Numbered from the stretch's first letter, positions 11,341-23,807 are shown. The stretch: 64,000 nt of DNA from Glandiceps talaboti (GCF_964340395.1 NC_135565.1:2588001-2652000), one strand, 5' to 3'. Numbers and translations: made by a program. The notes: a model not told the origin generated them from the letters alone.

Positions 11341-14300
11341 AATGAACTATTGGTAACTATTAGAGATTGATATTGATAATCATGAAATACTGTGGGCAAG
11401 TAGGTTTGCCCTTATGACAATTGTAGTTCACTTGCCTGATGGACAAGTAGTCAGTAAAGTTAATTTTGAGTCCCACCATTATTATATTAATCATGACCTA
11501 TGTACATATGGAAAGATAGACTTCTAGAACACATTGTCAATATATACCCATGCTTGGACATAATGATGCCTGTGACTATTAGCTAAAATGTGGATAAACA
11601 TTCAAAATGGACAAATGTATGTATAGCAATAAACCATACCCATAGCAACAGACAAGATAATGGCGTTTTGTTGAAAGCAGTCTCCACTGACTTGGCAAGC
11701 CAGCAAAGTTTAAATTGTCTAGTACTTAGTGCAGAAGAGTTGGTCTACTTAATTGAATGCACAATAAAATATTTCAAATATGAAAATGGGCATATTGAAA
11801 TAATTTACATGAAATATAAATCTAGTTTTACTAAAGTTGTCTGTGATACTCAGGAAAACGATCATGACTAAATGAAAGACTTCTTGCATTAATCTAAATA
11901 TAAAGCACACCTGTATTGATGATGAGTTGAGAGTTATACAATGCTTCTCATTTAGTTGTTCTATTATATTTATCAGTACGTGGACAGGGCAAATTTATGT
12001 ATATGTAGTTTGATACAATATATATCTAATTTTACCATTGCCTTTCCTTCTTTGAAAAAAAATAAACTAATATTTGAAAAATAGTTTAAACTATTTTGGG
12101 TGACACATTATGACCACAATTTGTCCTGATTATTACACAATAATTGTCAGTGATTGGGAAGTCTCAAAACACCAATGTGACAATGGCCCCATTCCAGCAA
12201 AAATGAATGGGCCATTTTCAATTTCAATGGGCCATTCAGAAATTCTAATGGGCTCAAGTTAGCATTCATGATCCAACGATAAAGCGAAATAGTTAAAATG
12301 AAGTAACCATCAATTCTACATTTTTATTGACAAAATATGAGCTCACACATAGGGAGGTTTCAAATGTGAAAGATGCATCTTTCAATCACAGGTCATTACA
12401 TAACAGTTAATAACTATTATAACAAAATCCAAACAATGATGAGCACAGGGATATACGAGTCTCTATTTAACAGAGGTTTTTATTAGCCTCTTTTTGTCAT
12501 GAAATTTCCTTAAGGATTCCTCAAAGTTGTGGTCTTTGAGACCTTTACCCTCAAGTCAAACTCGTAATAGTCTCTCACAATGTAGTGGTGAGAGCCTATT
12601 TCTGATAGGGTCTATAGGGGTACGAAAGTAAAAGTGTTCTTATGTAGTCACATGAAAATTAAATACATAAATAAGTAAAGTAATATTTCTGCTTGTTATT
12701 GTTTGTACAGTAGGGAAGCATGTTCAAGTCGTGAACCGTAAGTCCGTACCATATTAAGCCATGCAACCGTTGTAAGCCTGACACGGAAAAGTGGACATCG
12801 CGACGGTAGTTTTCTGTGGTAGCGATTTGAGTTGTTACCTACAAGATTAGTAATTGTGTTGATAAATTTATGCTTTAAGTATTTATTCTAAAACATCGGT
12901 GATCATAATCACTGATTGTAACATTCATTCAAGGAGTTGACGTCTTTTCTCATGCATGACGAATGCAGTGACGGTCAGGCAAGGTCATCAAAGGGCATAC
13001 TAATTTGAATATCTTGAATCGTATTGGTTTGATCTGTTTCACTATACCCGGGGAATGGTCACGCGTGTATCGTGTATTCAAATAGTAAAACATGGACATG
13101 AAACAGTATAAGTATTCAGATTTGCTTTCCAAAAGACGAAGTGTGGGGGCATCATTTCAAACAGCTGACGTGAGTTGGGTTTACAATGTACTTCCGTACT
13201 TCGCCTCTACCGAATCGGCACTCCATTACTGAAGTGTTTAAATTTCACTGTTAGCCACAATGCGCCTTTGTGGGCGCCAAGAAGTCGATTTCAATGTGCC
13301 AATTTTCAATTAAATGGCACGGGGCGCGTTGACTTCCCAATCACTGAATTGTATTGAGAATTTGAGATGTGTAGTTTCCTCATAGTTGCTGATGAGAATA
13401 TCTCATGTCTAATTTCTCAGAAAGCTTTTATGGAAGGACAACATCCTGAAATATCAAGATTGAGCATCGGTGGCCCATTTACACTGTACATGTAGCTTCA
13501 AGGTGATACAAATCATGAGTTTATGGACTTCCACTTGTAAAGCATGGGGCGCACTGTATTCCGAAAATGATAAAGTTGGTCTCAGCATGGGAGTATCAGT
13601 TTTAGAATCAGATTCACAAAGGAGGACAATATAAAGCTAGTCCTATATGTCTCATCTACAGAAAATCGCAATCTGAATCTGAATCTCAATCATAAGTATT
13701 ATGGGCTGAGATCTGCACTGCAGACTTTACTCCTAATGTAGGAAAAATATTTTTTTTTGTAGTGCTTGACTTACAGTTTTGGTGCTAATCATAATTGTTT
13801 GAGGTAAATTTTTGAAGTTCATGATTCTTTGCACTTAATCTACAACAAATGTAGTGATCCAACGATCTCACTTTATTGCTACGATACACTGACTCGACTG
13901 AGGCTATATTCAACAACAACATTTCATTACAATTCTTGTTACAGTCTCTCATAACATATTGTTAAAACACTACTTGAATAAGTATAGTATATAGTGTACA
14001 GCAGTGTCAAACAACCAGTTTTTGTAAGACGTAGGAAAAGACGTTGGTATAAACAATGATACATGATAGTCTAGTACTATAAACATGATAATTAAAGGCT
14101 TCTAACTGTTTTCAAAAAATGTTTATACGCGACACATTCAGTTCTGTCTTGTGTTACATATCCTGATAGTTTTCTATTTTCTGTTACCAATAGAATTACC
14201 AACGTTATTATAAAGCCATCAGTGTAGGGTCATGGATCTAGGTTTAGGACATTCTTCTCTTCATGTTAAAGTACTATAACTTTATTAATGGCCACCATGA

Positions 14301-14549
14301 TCATCAGCCCCACAATATTTCCACCTGTCATATACAATACTTAATATCAAATATTACCCAAAAGAAATTTACTGCACTCAGTTTTATCAGTGACTGGCAT
14401 TGCAATTTGAGGGTAATTATTCAATTGTCAATAATGTGCCACGGTACACTGTGTTAAAATACCAACAAGTCTTCATAGTACACATAGCGCCCCCCTCAAA
14501 TGTGACTGAATGGAGTCATCACTTAAAAAAATTGGTGGCAACAAATAAA
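11341..14549. other. Intergenic sequence, no gene recognised
   Basis: About 3 kb without a recognisable exon. The 93-codon forward frame at 11590-11871 lacks similarity to anything I know. Near 12180-12260 the phrase 'atgggccatt' repeats three times. The sequence around 12700-13370 is more GC-rich (cgcgacgg, acgcgtgtatcg, ggggcgcgttgac) than its flanks and could be a former promoter. No conserved coding signal accompanies it. Confidence 0.4.
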
Positions 14550-15310
14550 TACTGCAAAGTGTCTGTGATAATGAAGGGGATTGCTGCATTTCTGTAATTG
14601 AACCTGAAGATCCAGGTCAAAGGTCAAAGGTCTATGTCTAAAATTTAAAGTTAAAACCTGGCAATGCAATCATGACTGTATGGCTGCCATTGAGTAAACT
14701 ATATGAGTACTAAAAGTAATGCATTGTGTAATATCTGATTCTGCATTATGGCATTATCTAAAAGATATTGACCACATGTAATTGCTACAAAGTATATTCT
14801 GCAATATGTCATTAATAGCTTAAATTTGATGGTCTATGAATAATGTCTATGCTGAAGTTGTTTAGTTATTACTATTAAATAGTGATTGTTTACTATAAAT
14901 ATGGGCAAAAATTACATAAAAGCACCAAAACTAAATGCATGCCTATAGCTCTTTTACTTGTAAACATGATTTAAGAGCAATTGGTAATGTGCAAACACTA
15001 CAATGTGTCTGTGATAGGTAAGAATTGGCTTGATTTTGATAATTACCCCTGTAGGTCAAGGACTCTGAAGATAGCTCGTTCCTGATAATATCAAGATACA
15101 CATGTGCATGGAATCTTTATATGTATTATAGTTTTTGAGTTATGCAGTAAATAATGATTTTTAACCACAAATATGGCTGCCATTCAGTAAAAGTGATATA
15201 TATGCACTCCAAAAATAATGCTTGTGAACATTGTAGCCATGTGTAAATTTACAACAATGCATCTGTGATAGGCATGACCAGTTGGCTTGATTTTTAATAA
15301 CTGACTGTGC
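14550..15310. repeat. Degenerate tandem segments of about 250-450 bp
   Basis: Three blocks share the same order of words: 'gtgtctgtgata', 'ggcttgatttt', 'tatggctgccatt.agtaaa' and 'agtaatgc..tgtg'. They lie near 14550-14720, 15000-15220 and 15245-15310. They look like an old tandem repeat. No coding. Confidence 0.45.
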
Positions 15311-15941
15311 TCATAATGTATATAGCCAACGAGTGTAAACCTTAAGGGAAGAGTGCATGATTATCTAAAATCATATGCTGCTCAATAACATTTGTTTATC
15401 ATGTAATGGCTAAAAGGGATCCCCTTGCCATATATATTTACCGACATTATGCATGCTCAAATTTGAACGGTTTAGACGATTATCCATTACAAACGGCCCA
15501 AAATCGTCATGGAGTTCGAAGAATGCACTGAAAGGGTACATTCAAAATCTAAGTTTTAGACCAGATACATGGAAGTGACTAATATGGTATTATGCTCGAT
15601 TAAACTTAACGATACACAAGAAAATTGCTTTCAATGTCCAATATGTTGAGGACAGTGACCCAGCAAATGGGCCAAAAATAGACTGAATCCTCTATGATTG
15701 AACAGATTAATGTTTATCATACCTGTTGGCCCTGCCATAGATGAATTTGAATTTCCTGGAGTGCAGCTAGAAGGTTTGCAGGTAAAATGTAAACTACAAA
15801 CTATATGTATAACAATGCTGTTCTCATTATTTTGTACTATAAAGGCTGGACGTAAAAGTAGTATTGTTTTTTCATTTGCCACTTGAATTCAAATCATTTC
15901 AATTCTGTTCTTGGTTAATATTACCTAATTTAACAAACATT
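15311..15941. other. Intergenic sequence with a weak forward exon-like segment
   Basis: The forward strand between a ccatag acceptor-like site (15740) and gcag|gtaaaatg (15781) reads EFEFPGVQLEGLQ. The reverse strand also has a donor-like caacag|gtatg at 15726. Neither carries a motif I know, so I do not call a gene. Confidence 0.25.
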
Positions 15942-16141
15942 NNNNNNNNNNNNNNNNNNNNNNNNNNNNNNNNNNNNNNNNNNNNNNNNNNNNNNNNNNN
16001 NNNNNNNNNNNNNNNNNNNNNNNNNNNNNNNNNNNNNNNNNNNNNNNNNNNNNNNNNNNNNNNNNNNNNNNNNNNNNNNNNNNNNNNNNNNNNNNNNNNN
16101 NNNNNNNNNNNNNNNNNNNNNNNNNNNNNNNNNNNNNNNNN
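15942..16141. other. Assembly gap (200 N)
   Basis: Exactly 200 unspecified bases, likely a scaffold gap of estimated or default size. Exons of the KSR-like C-lobe expected downstream of 17135 could lie in or beyond it. Confidence 1.
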
Positions 16142-17134
16142 AATATCAAAACCATTGGCATGGCGGTTGCACACACTCACAAACAAGACTGATGGAAAGA
16201 CACCACAACATGACTATAGCACCACTGAACCCCTTATTTGTATAGTAAAAGATATAAGTCTACCTTCTTGTTCTATTTTGACCCACTACCAAATTAGATC
16301 CCTCAAAACCTTCTTCAGGGATGTCAAAATTCTTTTTATGTAGCCTTTAACCCTGGAGAAAAAATTATGGCATCTGCAAGGAAGGTGACAAATAATAGAC
16401 TCAGTGATTATCATGAAGTATTTGTTATAACAAATAGGAGAATATAAAACACACTGAAATGGCACCAAACTTTAATTTCCACGAGTTTTCAGCAATTTTC
16501 AGGAATTTCATTGTCAAAAGGATATCCAGGAATGGTTTGAAATTTCAGAATGATTACTTTCTCAACTAATGCATAAAGCCTGAAAGAGTTACCAGAATGT
16601 TAGAAACTCAAGTGTGTGGCAAAAATATTATATTCCTTGGTATCAGGTCTTGAAGTTGCAGCCATTTTAGTCACATGTAAAATGTTTTTATGTTGTGACT
16701 ATTAAAATATGGCAATTTTTTACTTTTTAATATTTTATGCATCTTCAAAGGCTCAAGTCTGCAAGGTACATTATGTTAAAAGTTTACTTAATTTTAGTTA
16801 TATAATGACACATGATTATGCATAAATTATACAGTCATAGTTTTATTTCTGTAAACCTGGACTTCTCTTCCCCTTTACATTTGCTTACAAGCTGGCATTT
16901 CCACAGATGTATAAATTATTTTCACAACTCTTTCAGTGGGTGTACATGTAGGTTATTCAGAGTGTTATGTAATGGCAGCATAGGAAATTCATCAGAATGT
17001 TTGCAATGCTATATTGCCAAATAGAATTGTGGTTACCTCACCATGCATCCAATGACATATAGTGCCAATCTAACAATTATGCATATCTTTTATTTTCAAA
17101 GCTTTAGTCCAGTGTGTATTGATAAACTACTCAC
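16142..17134. other. Sequence between the gap and the KSR-like exon
   Basis: No further kinase exon (expected motifs such as APE or SDV.SLG) was found on the minus strand. The 60-codon reverse frame ending near 16286 is Lys/Leu-rich and unrecognised. Confidence 0.4.
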
Positions 17135-17262
17135 CTGTCTGTTTCACATGGCTTTGTGTCACCGGAATCTGTAATGACTGCTTTGTCTCTGTTTTCTAGA
17201 AAGTTTGTTTTGGATTGTAAGTCCTTATGTACAATGTCACATGCATGGAAATATCCCATACT
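17135..17262 (-). CDS. KSR-like kinase exon: catalytic loop to DFG region
   Basis: Reverse-strand exon of 128 bp with a ctttacag acceptor and a cag|gtgagtag donor. It reads SMGYFHACDIVHKDLQSKT, then NFLENRDKAVITDSGD, and ends in phase 2. In KSR pseudokinases this segment is GMGYLHAKGIVHKDLKSKN...VVITDFG. The Lys after His (HKD rather than HRD) points to KSR and not Raf. The Mg-binding Asn of HxDLxxxN is Thr here, followed by Asn, and DFG is DSG, so catalysis is unlikely even if expressed. Its phase-0 start fits the phase-0 end of the exon at 22900-22978. About 60 residues of kinase domain (the TRHENVVLFMG part in KSR) are absent between them or were not found. Confidence 0.75.
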
Positions 17263-18359
17263 CTGTAAAGACAACATCATCAATTCGTAAGCTTTTCAAC
17301 AAGGTACAACATAACAATGATCTCCAATTGAGATTAACAGGTCTAGCTATTAAAGCAAGAAAAGGTCATTAATTTCCAGGGGCTGAGAATTTCATTTTCA
17401 TTAGCTTACATTATGTTCCTCCACATTATACCTGGTTATTACACAAGACAAAGATCATGTAGTTTGGCCACTAAACAGCACTGTTCAGAAACAGCTTTTG
17501 GACAGAAGTGAGGGCCATGTTCATTGCATTTTATAGTCTCCTTTGTTTGAAAGAAACCTAATTTCTAGTGTTTCGTGGCAAGGCAAATATGATAGCACTG
17601 TCAACCAGTGAACACATTCTGCTAACTTTTTCTAGATCCAGAATAAATCAGGATTTTTAGACACATTTTGTTGACTGCAGTTTATATGTGAGTGTAGTGA
17701 GCGATCAGTTTTTACACCTGGAGGTGGGCCAGTGACTTTTTGTTCATGTTGTACTTAAAAATAGTGACCCCCCCCCCTGCAATTCATCCACAAAACAATC
17801 CACCCCCTCCCTCTCTGACAAATAAAAAACACAATGACCCCCCCCCCCCCATCTCTTGACAGGAAACACTATTTTTGTTCTTGCAAAAGACACTCTATTC
17901 TCAAAGCATAATACCGCACACTGCATAGTTAATTTTACATGTTACATTTTGAGTAATTTTAAGTGTATCTGGTAAATTGCTAACCAAAATCTATTGTTTC
18001 ACATGTATAAAGCTCTTTAGATAGGAACCCTATGAGAAGTATGATTGTCTGTTCACGGACATACAAAATATTCATGTTTTAGTAACCAAATGTTCTAGGA
18101 TATCTCTTAGATTGAGTGAACTATTAATATTGATTAATTCAGCTAATTATCAAGTACAGTATTATAAATGGAGTTAATATACTTGTAAACCCATGTCAAT
18201 AACTGTCACACATAATGATGTACTTGCATCATATAATGAATTGTTTACATCATATAAAGATATGTTCACATCATATAGTCAATGTATTGTTTTCTTTAGA
18301 CTTAACACAACTGTGGCTTTCCATACATGTACACGTTTGCACTCCTCAAGGCACTTGTT

Positions 18360-19050
18360 TGTCCTGTTCATAATTGTTCAGTTTAATCATGGCACTGACT
18401 CAAAACACCACTATGGGGAGGTGGGTGGGGGTGGTGTTTTGAGTCTTTTCATTGACCACACTGCTAATTTTAACCAATTTTTGAATAATGAAATGTGATA
18501 AATGTCATTGGTTTCAAAATAGAAATTAAAAAATGTCAAAATGTTTTCTGTACTACAGCAGTTTCTAAACTAGATTACTAATTCAATTCACTTACTATTG
18601 TCTATGTTCTCCAGTATATTGCTGGCAACATATGATAGCCTTGAAAATAAATACATTCTAATACCAAGGAAATGTAATATTATGATCTGCTGAGAAAATG
18701 TTACTCACAGTATACAGTCATGGCACTCAATGTGGATACTAGATATTCCTGGGGAGATGTAAAATCTAATTTTCCTCCTAACTTTGCATCCTGTCAGTAC
18801 TATAGAAGTCCTGGCCAGAGTAAGTATAGCCCTTTACTAGATCATCATCAAACAAGTCTGTGTTTATAACTTTGTTTATCAGTCATTCACATAATATATA
18901 TTCTCTGAGAATCCGATTAATATTGTGTTCACCTTGGAATATATTTCTTTCTTGGTAGTTTATGGTGTAAAACAATAGCAAGACAAAAGGTTTCACATGT
19001 AGCCTGGTGACATGCATTAAACTTGGTGATGGTCACAGGTATCAGAGAAG
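18360..19050. repeat. Dispersed repeat, inverted copy at 42000-42690
   Basis: Shared words in reverse orientation include 'atggcactgactcaaa', 'gtactacagcagtttct', 'aagtcctggccagagtaag', 'cattcacataatatattctc', 'ttcttggtagtttatgg' and 'aacttggtgatggtca'. They occur in the same order over about 700 bp with many small differences. It is non-coding and must be an old element family or a dispersed duplication. Confidence 0.7.
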
Positions 19051-19344
19051 AAGTGAAACACAAACACTGAAATGTAATTTTGATAAGACATGTAGTTCGT
19101 ACTATAGCTATGCCAAGGAACAGTTCAATAGTTTGTACATGTATGATAAATCAACACATTAGGGGTGAGATCAGTTATAGGTAAAAAAACTTATTCTTTT
19201 AGAAAGGACTCAGAATTAACCCCTTCCCCATCCCCTTCTAACTAAATTGGTAAAATTGTTGTACACAGCACAATCAATTTCAAATCAGTATGTTGTACTA
19301 TGTAGTGCTATGAATACACAAAGCCAGTATGTAAAATAGCTCTT

Positions 19345-19760
19345 TTATTAGACTGTCGACAGTCGCTTGCGCCTTTTTTCCCTCCGTTTTATCTAAACTC
19401 CGATCCGGCGCAACACTAGTCTAATCGCAAACTGATATCGAGGGCCAAAGGCCCGAGCGACTGTTGTCCCTTGCCGCATCTCCCTTGCTATTACTTATTC
19501 ATGATGTGACGTCATTTAATGGGGCGTTTCTCTATATATCATATGATTTGCATACAGTTCAATGTAAGGTCACTCAACATTCAACACACGTAAACTACAG
19601 CGGAATCTTGTCTTCGTAAATGCATTTTGATGGTCATAATCAAGTACTTTTTGCTTTCCTATCTTTCTTTGTTAAAGCTTGAAACCGCGCATTTTATTAA
19701 GATTAGTAAATGACGTCGTTGACGACCTCGACGCCCGATACACTGTCATGCTCACTAGTC
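19345..19760. mobile_element. Possible small DNA element with GACTGTCGACAGTC palindrome
   Basis: A perfect 14-bp palindrome lies at 19351-19364. The word gcgactgt recurs in a gagggccaaaggcccgagcg context at about 19440-19466, and ctagtctaat/ctagtctatt recur near 19418 and 19755. These look like terminal and subterminal repeats of a short non-autonomous element. No transposase. Confidence 0.3.
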
Positions 19761-20239
19761 TATTGCCTTTTGTTTAGCAGCTAGCTGTTACAGTGGTACT
19801 GGTAGCGAGAGAGTGCTACGGAAGTCGGTGTACCAACTCCGACCGACACTCCACTCAAGCAATTAGATGTTTTGGACACCCTTTTTACCTTCCCTCGACT
19901 GCAGCTAGCATATTATATAGTAATAAAATTCATGTATAAAATGTGTGATAGTGAGGCGTAGATAATATTCAAATGTGCAAATGGTAGACGTTCTACCTGA
20001 AACAAAAACAGAAAAGTGCCTCCATATTTACCACGGCACGGAGATCGTGCTCCGATCCGACACGTCTTCAACTAGTGCCTCCTCAGAGTACTGAGTCTAT
20101 ATATACCTAAAGCTATTGCACCCCATTATTTCAGATTCCGATTGAGGAGTCAATTTACGTAATCTTTATCATGATGCTATATGATATGACAGTTTGTTGT
20201 ACCTTTTCCTTGATATTTTCTTTTTATGTGATTTTTGTT

Positions 20240-20335
20240 GTTGATGTCGGGGGTGGGGGGTGGGGGTGGGGGGGGGTGAAACTTTGGGTCGGCCGGATAA
20301 TGAAAAACAGAAGAAAAAAAATAGGGTGACCCCAA
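20240..20335. repeat. Poly-G end of the tgacccccc repeat family
   Basis: A ggggtgggggg run is followed by ggtcggccggataatgaaaa and agggtgacccc, the same subterminal pattern as the poly-G elements at 342 and 32441. Confidence 0.4.
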
Positions 20336-21419
20336 TAAATTGAAGTACGTCAGACAACAATGTATTAGCATTTCATGGTCATCTGATTTGTTAAATTTTA
20401 CAGTTGAAAAAAGATCAGTACAGGCAATCACGAGTAAAAATACCCAATACCATACCGAACTTCAGACTCCTTTACTTAGTTGAAGTTTTTGTTACACTGT
20501 GAACATTTTATTGTTACATATTCAAACAATGCGAATCTCGTTGTATTCAAAATTGAATTTGAAACCATTTTCAAAAGAAATGCGATACTATTACTGTATG
20601 ATACAAAATAGAGACAATATAAACTCGTAGTTTATATACTTCCAGGTAGTTTGTATTTTACAAATACTGTGTTGTAAATTAGAACAATGCTAATTAATGG
20701 ATAATCGTAGGGCAACTCTTCTTCTTTCGACATATGGCACACTTCCTACTTTATTGGCCATTGAAAATATCATTGAAATTTTATGATAGTCAACGCCACG
20801 ATCATACGAACAGGGGCTACAGACGTGACACTGACAGAAGTTCTATCTATCAGCACTTCATAGCAATGGATCACGTACACCAAGGGTGCAAGGGTGGTTG
20901 TGTATATAAATGGATGTGAAATGATGGTAAAACCACAGACAAGTTGTCTGTGGTACAAAGTACTAACATGTTATAAACTGTGCAGTCAGAGTTTAGAACA
21001 GTACGTCAGTCTGAACTTGCAGTCATGATGAGTTTTAAAGATGTCAATTATTGTCACCAAAGATCAGAGAGAGGCGATTGAGGCATTGTTCGGCGTAACT
21101 TTTCTGACGTCTGACCGAAAGTAATTTCGAGAAATGTACCTCAGATTTCCATTCTTATTGAAGACGCATGCAGTAATTACATACGTAATATATTCATAAT
21201 GACTAGGTCACATTACGGTAGGTAGATATGTCAATGGTCGGAACACGTGCATAACTGCAGTTTAGCAGGAGCCATCGCTAAGTTGTTACCACTTCCCTAT
21301 TGTTTAGCAAAATTACCACAAATAAAAGGGCCTTCACCGTTTATATACGGGATTATATTAGCGCTTATCATTGTATCAATGGGGATACTACTAGGACAAT
21401 GATGTTGCAGACGTTGTTA

Positions 21420-21547
21420 GCTGTATCGAGAACGATCGGAGCGACTTCATAGCCCGGGCTTCATAGGCTATGGACTTGCCACAGCTGTATCGAGAACGAT
21501 CGGAGAGACTTCATAGCCCGGGCTTCATAGGCTATGGACTTGCCACT
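21420..21547. repeat. 64-bp direct duplication
   Basis: The block agctgtatcgagaacgatcg ... tatggacttgccac occurs at 21420-21483 and again at 21484-21547 with one or two differences. The second copy is continuous with the helicase fragment. Confidence 0.85.
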
Positions 21548-21646
21548 TCCTGTCAGTACACTAATGAAAACATCTTTCCCAGAGACATAGGCATCTATAA
21601 TTATTCGCTGAAAGTCTTTCAAGTGTGAGTATCCAAGTTTCTCCAA
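21484..21646 (-). pseudogene. RecQ-like helicase N-terminal fragment
   Basis: The reverse frame reads MEKLGYSHLKDFQRIIIDAY, then VSGKDVFISVLTGSGKSIAY. This matches the start of RecQ helicase domains: motif 0 with LGY...F...Q, then Walker A TGSGKS. After the P-loop the frame runs into the duplicated 64-bp block and ends. No DEAH or other helicase motif follows. Such fragments occur in many invertebrate genomes in multi-copy arrays, probably spread by transposons. I take it as a broken copy. Confidence 0.65.
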
Positions 21647-22479
21647 TGTGTCTCGATATGTTGACTTGCTTGGTGACTACACCATGTTCATTTTGATTGA
21701 CCAGCCTTATGAACTATGACCTAAATGTCAAATAGTCTACAAACTGAATGTCCCTATTGTTATCGCATGAGGGCGCGGCAAGGGAAAACAGTAGCAAACA
21801 GTGAAGTGAGGGACAAAGGGGAGATAAAGTACAAGCAAAAGCCAGAGGTCAAGGTGGCTTGACCAATGAAAGGACAGGATGGACAACGTAGGGATTAAGG
21901 TGATATGCGAAAGTCAGAGGTCAGGGACGCTTGGCAAATACACGGGAAGTGGTGGAAAGATAAGGAGGAAGAGATAAAAGGCAAGGTAGCATTATGCAAG
22001 AAGTAGATGGTCTGTGCCTCAGTGGTCAGACTATGAATGTTATTCATAATCATGCAATTAAATGTATGGACATTTAAGTACAAGACCATGGCTCATGATT
22101 TTGTTTAGTTGTAAAAATGATGACCTTCCCCCCCCCCCTTCTTTGAGTCCCAAATTAAGGTGACCCCCCCCCCCCCCCCCCCCCGCTGAAAAACTGATCG
22201 CTCACTTAGCCCCCACTTTTCATTTTGTTCACTCTTGTCATAATTCTATCAAAAAAATTACTGCATTATGGGTACAAAGAATATGGCATTTGTCATAACA
22301 AGTAAATGTCTAGTTACTTTTTAGTGGTTGGGGAAAATCAAAAACAAAAATAACTGAAAATACTTGAAATTAAAAATGATGATATACAGAAAGTAGCACA
22401 AATATCACTTTTTAAGAGATAATTTTTTAAAACCAATTTGTGGACACTTTTGAATACATAACCAGATTGGCTGTGTGGC

Positions 22480-22560
22480 TCACTGAGCAGAACGGCGTGG
22501 GCATGGGCGCCAGTTCAGATGTAGAGGAGGCGATCAGGATAAAATCGTAAACATGTACCA
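22480..22560 (+). mobile_element. Possible tRNA-derived SINE fragment
   Basis: TGGCTCACTGAGCAGAACGG resembles a Pol III A-box, and GCCAGTTCAGATG about 20 bp later a weak B-box. No closed cloverleaf is evident. Confidence 0.3.
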
Positions 22561-22899
22561 TGAAGCTCAATTAAAGCAAAATAACGAAGGTAATATAGCA
22601 ATGAATGATTAGCCGACATCTACATTGGATTTTAATCAGATTGCAGTCATTACTTACACTGGTGCGCATACACACTAGTGGTATTTGAAGTGAACTGCAA
22701 TACTGTAAACACTACATACATGTATACAAATGACATGCAAATAAGTATGCAACTGTTCCCCCACACCATTGCTTCAATATAATGTACAATTATGAAGTGT
22801 TCACTGGACAAAAGTAATCCCTATCTTTGATGCTACCAATATTAATTATGAACTCAGAAGATGTTGCAGAAAATGAAGAAACAACAAATGTACACTCAC

Positions 22900-22978
22900 C
22901 TCTTGATTAAATGATAGTAATTGTAAATCGTTATCCACATTAAATAACTTCATAGCCACATCACCATGACAGTTCCCT
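22900..22978 (-). CDS. KSR/Raf-like kinase exon: VAIK strand
   Basis: Reverse-strand exon of 79 bp with a ttttgcag acceptor and a gag|gtgagtgt donor. It reads GNCHGDVAMKLFNVDNDLQL then LSFNQE and ends in phase 0. Raf/KSR kinases have W/C-HG(D/E)VA(I/V)(K/R) followed by a short linker and QL.AF..EV. The ATP-contacting Lys of VAIK is retained (VAMK), whereas vertebrate KSR usually has Arg. The Gly-rich loop expected just before it is not recognisable in the preceding exon. Confidence 0.7.
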
Positions 22979-23482
22979 CTGCAAAAAGACACATAATTAT
23001 TTATTAGCATCACTATATACATGTGACACTGTGCCCCTTAGTGGCAAAATCTATATATATCCATTTATTTAATATTTGTATCATATTATATGGGCAAGAT
23101 ATTTATACAGCTAACAAAATAGTTTGAAATTACATTCCGGTTTGCACATCTCTAAAGGCCTACTCTGCATATGAATTGGGGTCAGATTATGATGACTCTC
23201 ATTAAGCTAGATGATTTTGACCATCTAACATGCTAACACGTCAGCTCATATGGAACTACTATTTTAGAGAGTGTTACAGATTTTTATCTCCTAATGTTGG
23301 ACTACAGTATTATGAATATACAGGAAAGTAATCTATTTTTGAGTTGTATAGTTGTATTTGGGGACTGAATTTGTGAAAATGTTGGTTTGATACACATTGG
23401 GAAGTGTCTAACTCAAGATATTGACCTGACACTGATTGAATATTAGCCCTTTATGAAGCTCAGTTGAAAGCAGTACACCTAC

Positions 23483-23540
23483 CTCAGCGTTATTTGGCTT
23501 ACGTCACTATGGTCATTGTTATTATGATGGTATTCAATAT
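23483..23540 (-). CDS. Short linking exon between kinesin neck and kinase exons
   Basis: Reverse-strand segment of 58 bp with a atcacag acceptor and a gag|gtaggtg donor. It reads IEYHHNNNDHSDVSQITL and splits codons at both ends. Its phase-1 entry fits the phase-1 exit of the kinesin neck exon at 26107. Its phase-2 exit fits the kinase exon at 22978, creating an Arg codon. No domain is recognised; VSQITL could be a degenerate Gly-loop strand (FGQVY in KSR). Only splice signals and frame support it. Confidence 0.45.
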
Positions 23541-23807
23541 CTGTGATAAATTACAAACAAGCATGTTAAAGTTGTCATAAGATACACTTTTTGTTTAGAG
23601 GAAGACATGTAGATTGTTTATCTGTTGTCTACTGACTGAGTTGTCGAAGGTGTTACATCTACAACTGACACAAAAAACATCAGAGTTAATGACTTATCAA
23701 TGGTAATTAACATATCCACTAAAAACATCAGTGCATTTGCTTCAATGCTAATGAAAGTCAGCAAAGAAAATATCAAACACAAAATTAAAATTAGGGAAAG
23801 ACACACA

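Larger units (their letters stand above)
17697..22204. mobile_element. 4.5-kb region bounded by inverted GTGAGCGATCAGTTTTT
   Basis: The 17-base sequence GTGAGCGATCAGTTTTT at 17697-17713 recurs in exact reverse complement at 22188-22204. Both copies are followed internally by the poly-C/poly-G and tgacccccc tracts seen in the GGGACCGGTCAGTTTC family. It may be a composite of two short elements or one long element. The flanking trinucleotides are GTA and TTA, not a clean duplication. It lies between two KSR-like exons and contains the RecQ-like fragment, and could explain the missing kinase exon. Confidence 0.45.

Noticed and set aside
15864-16343. 159-codon frame with X residues
   Set aside because: It crosses the 200-N gap and has no supported coding on either side.
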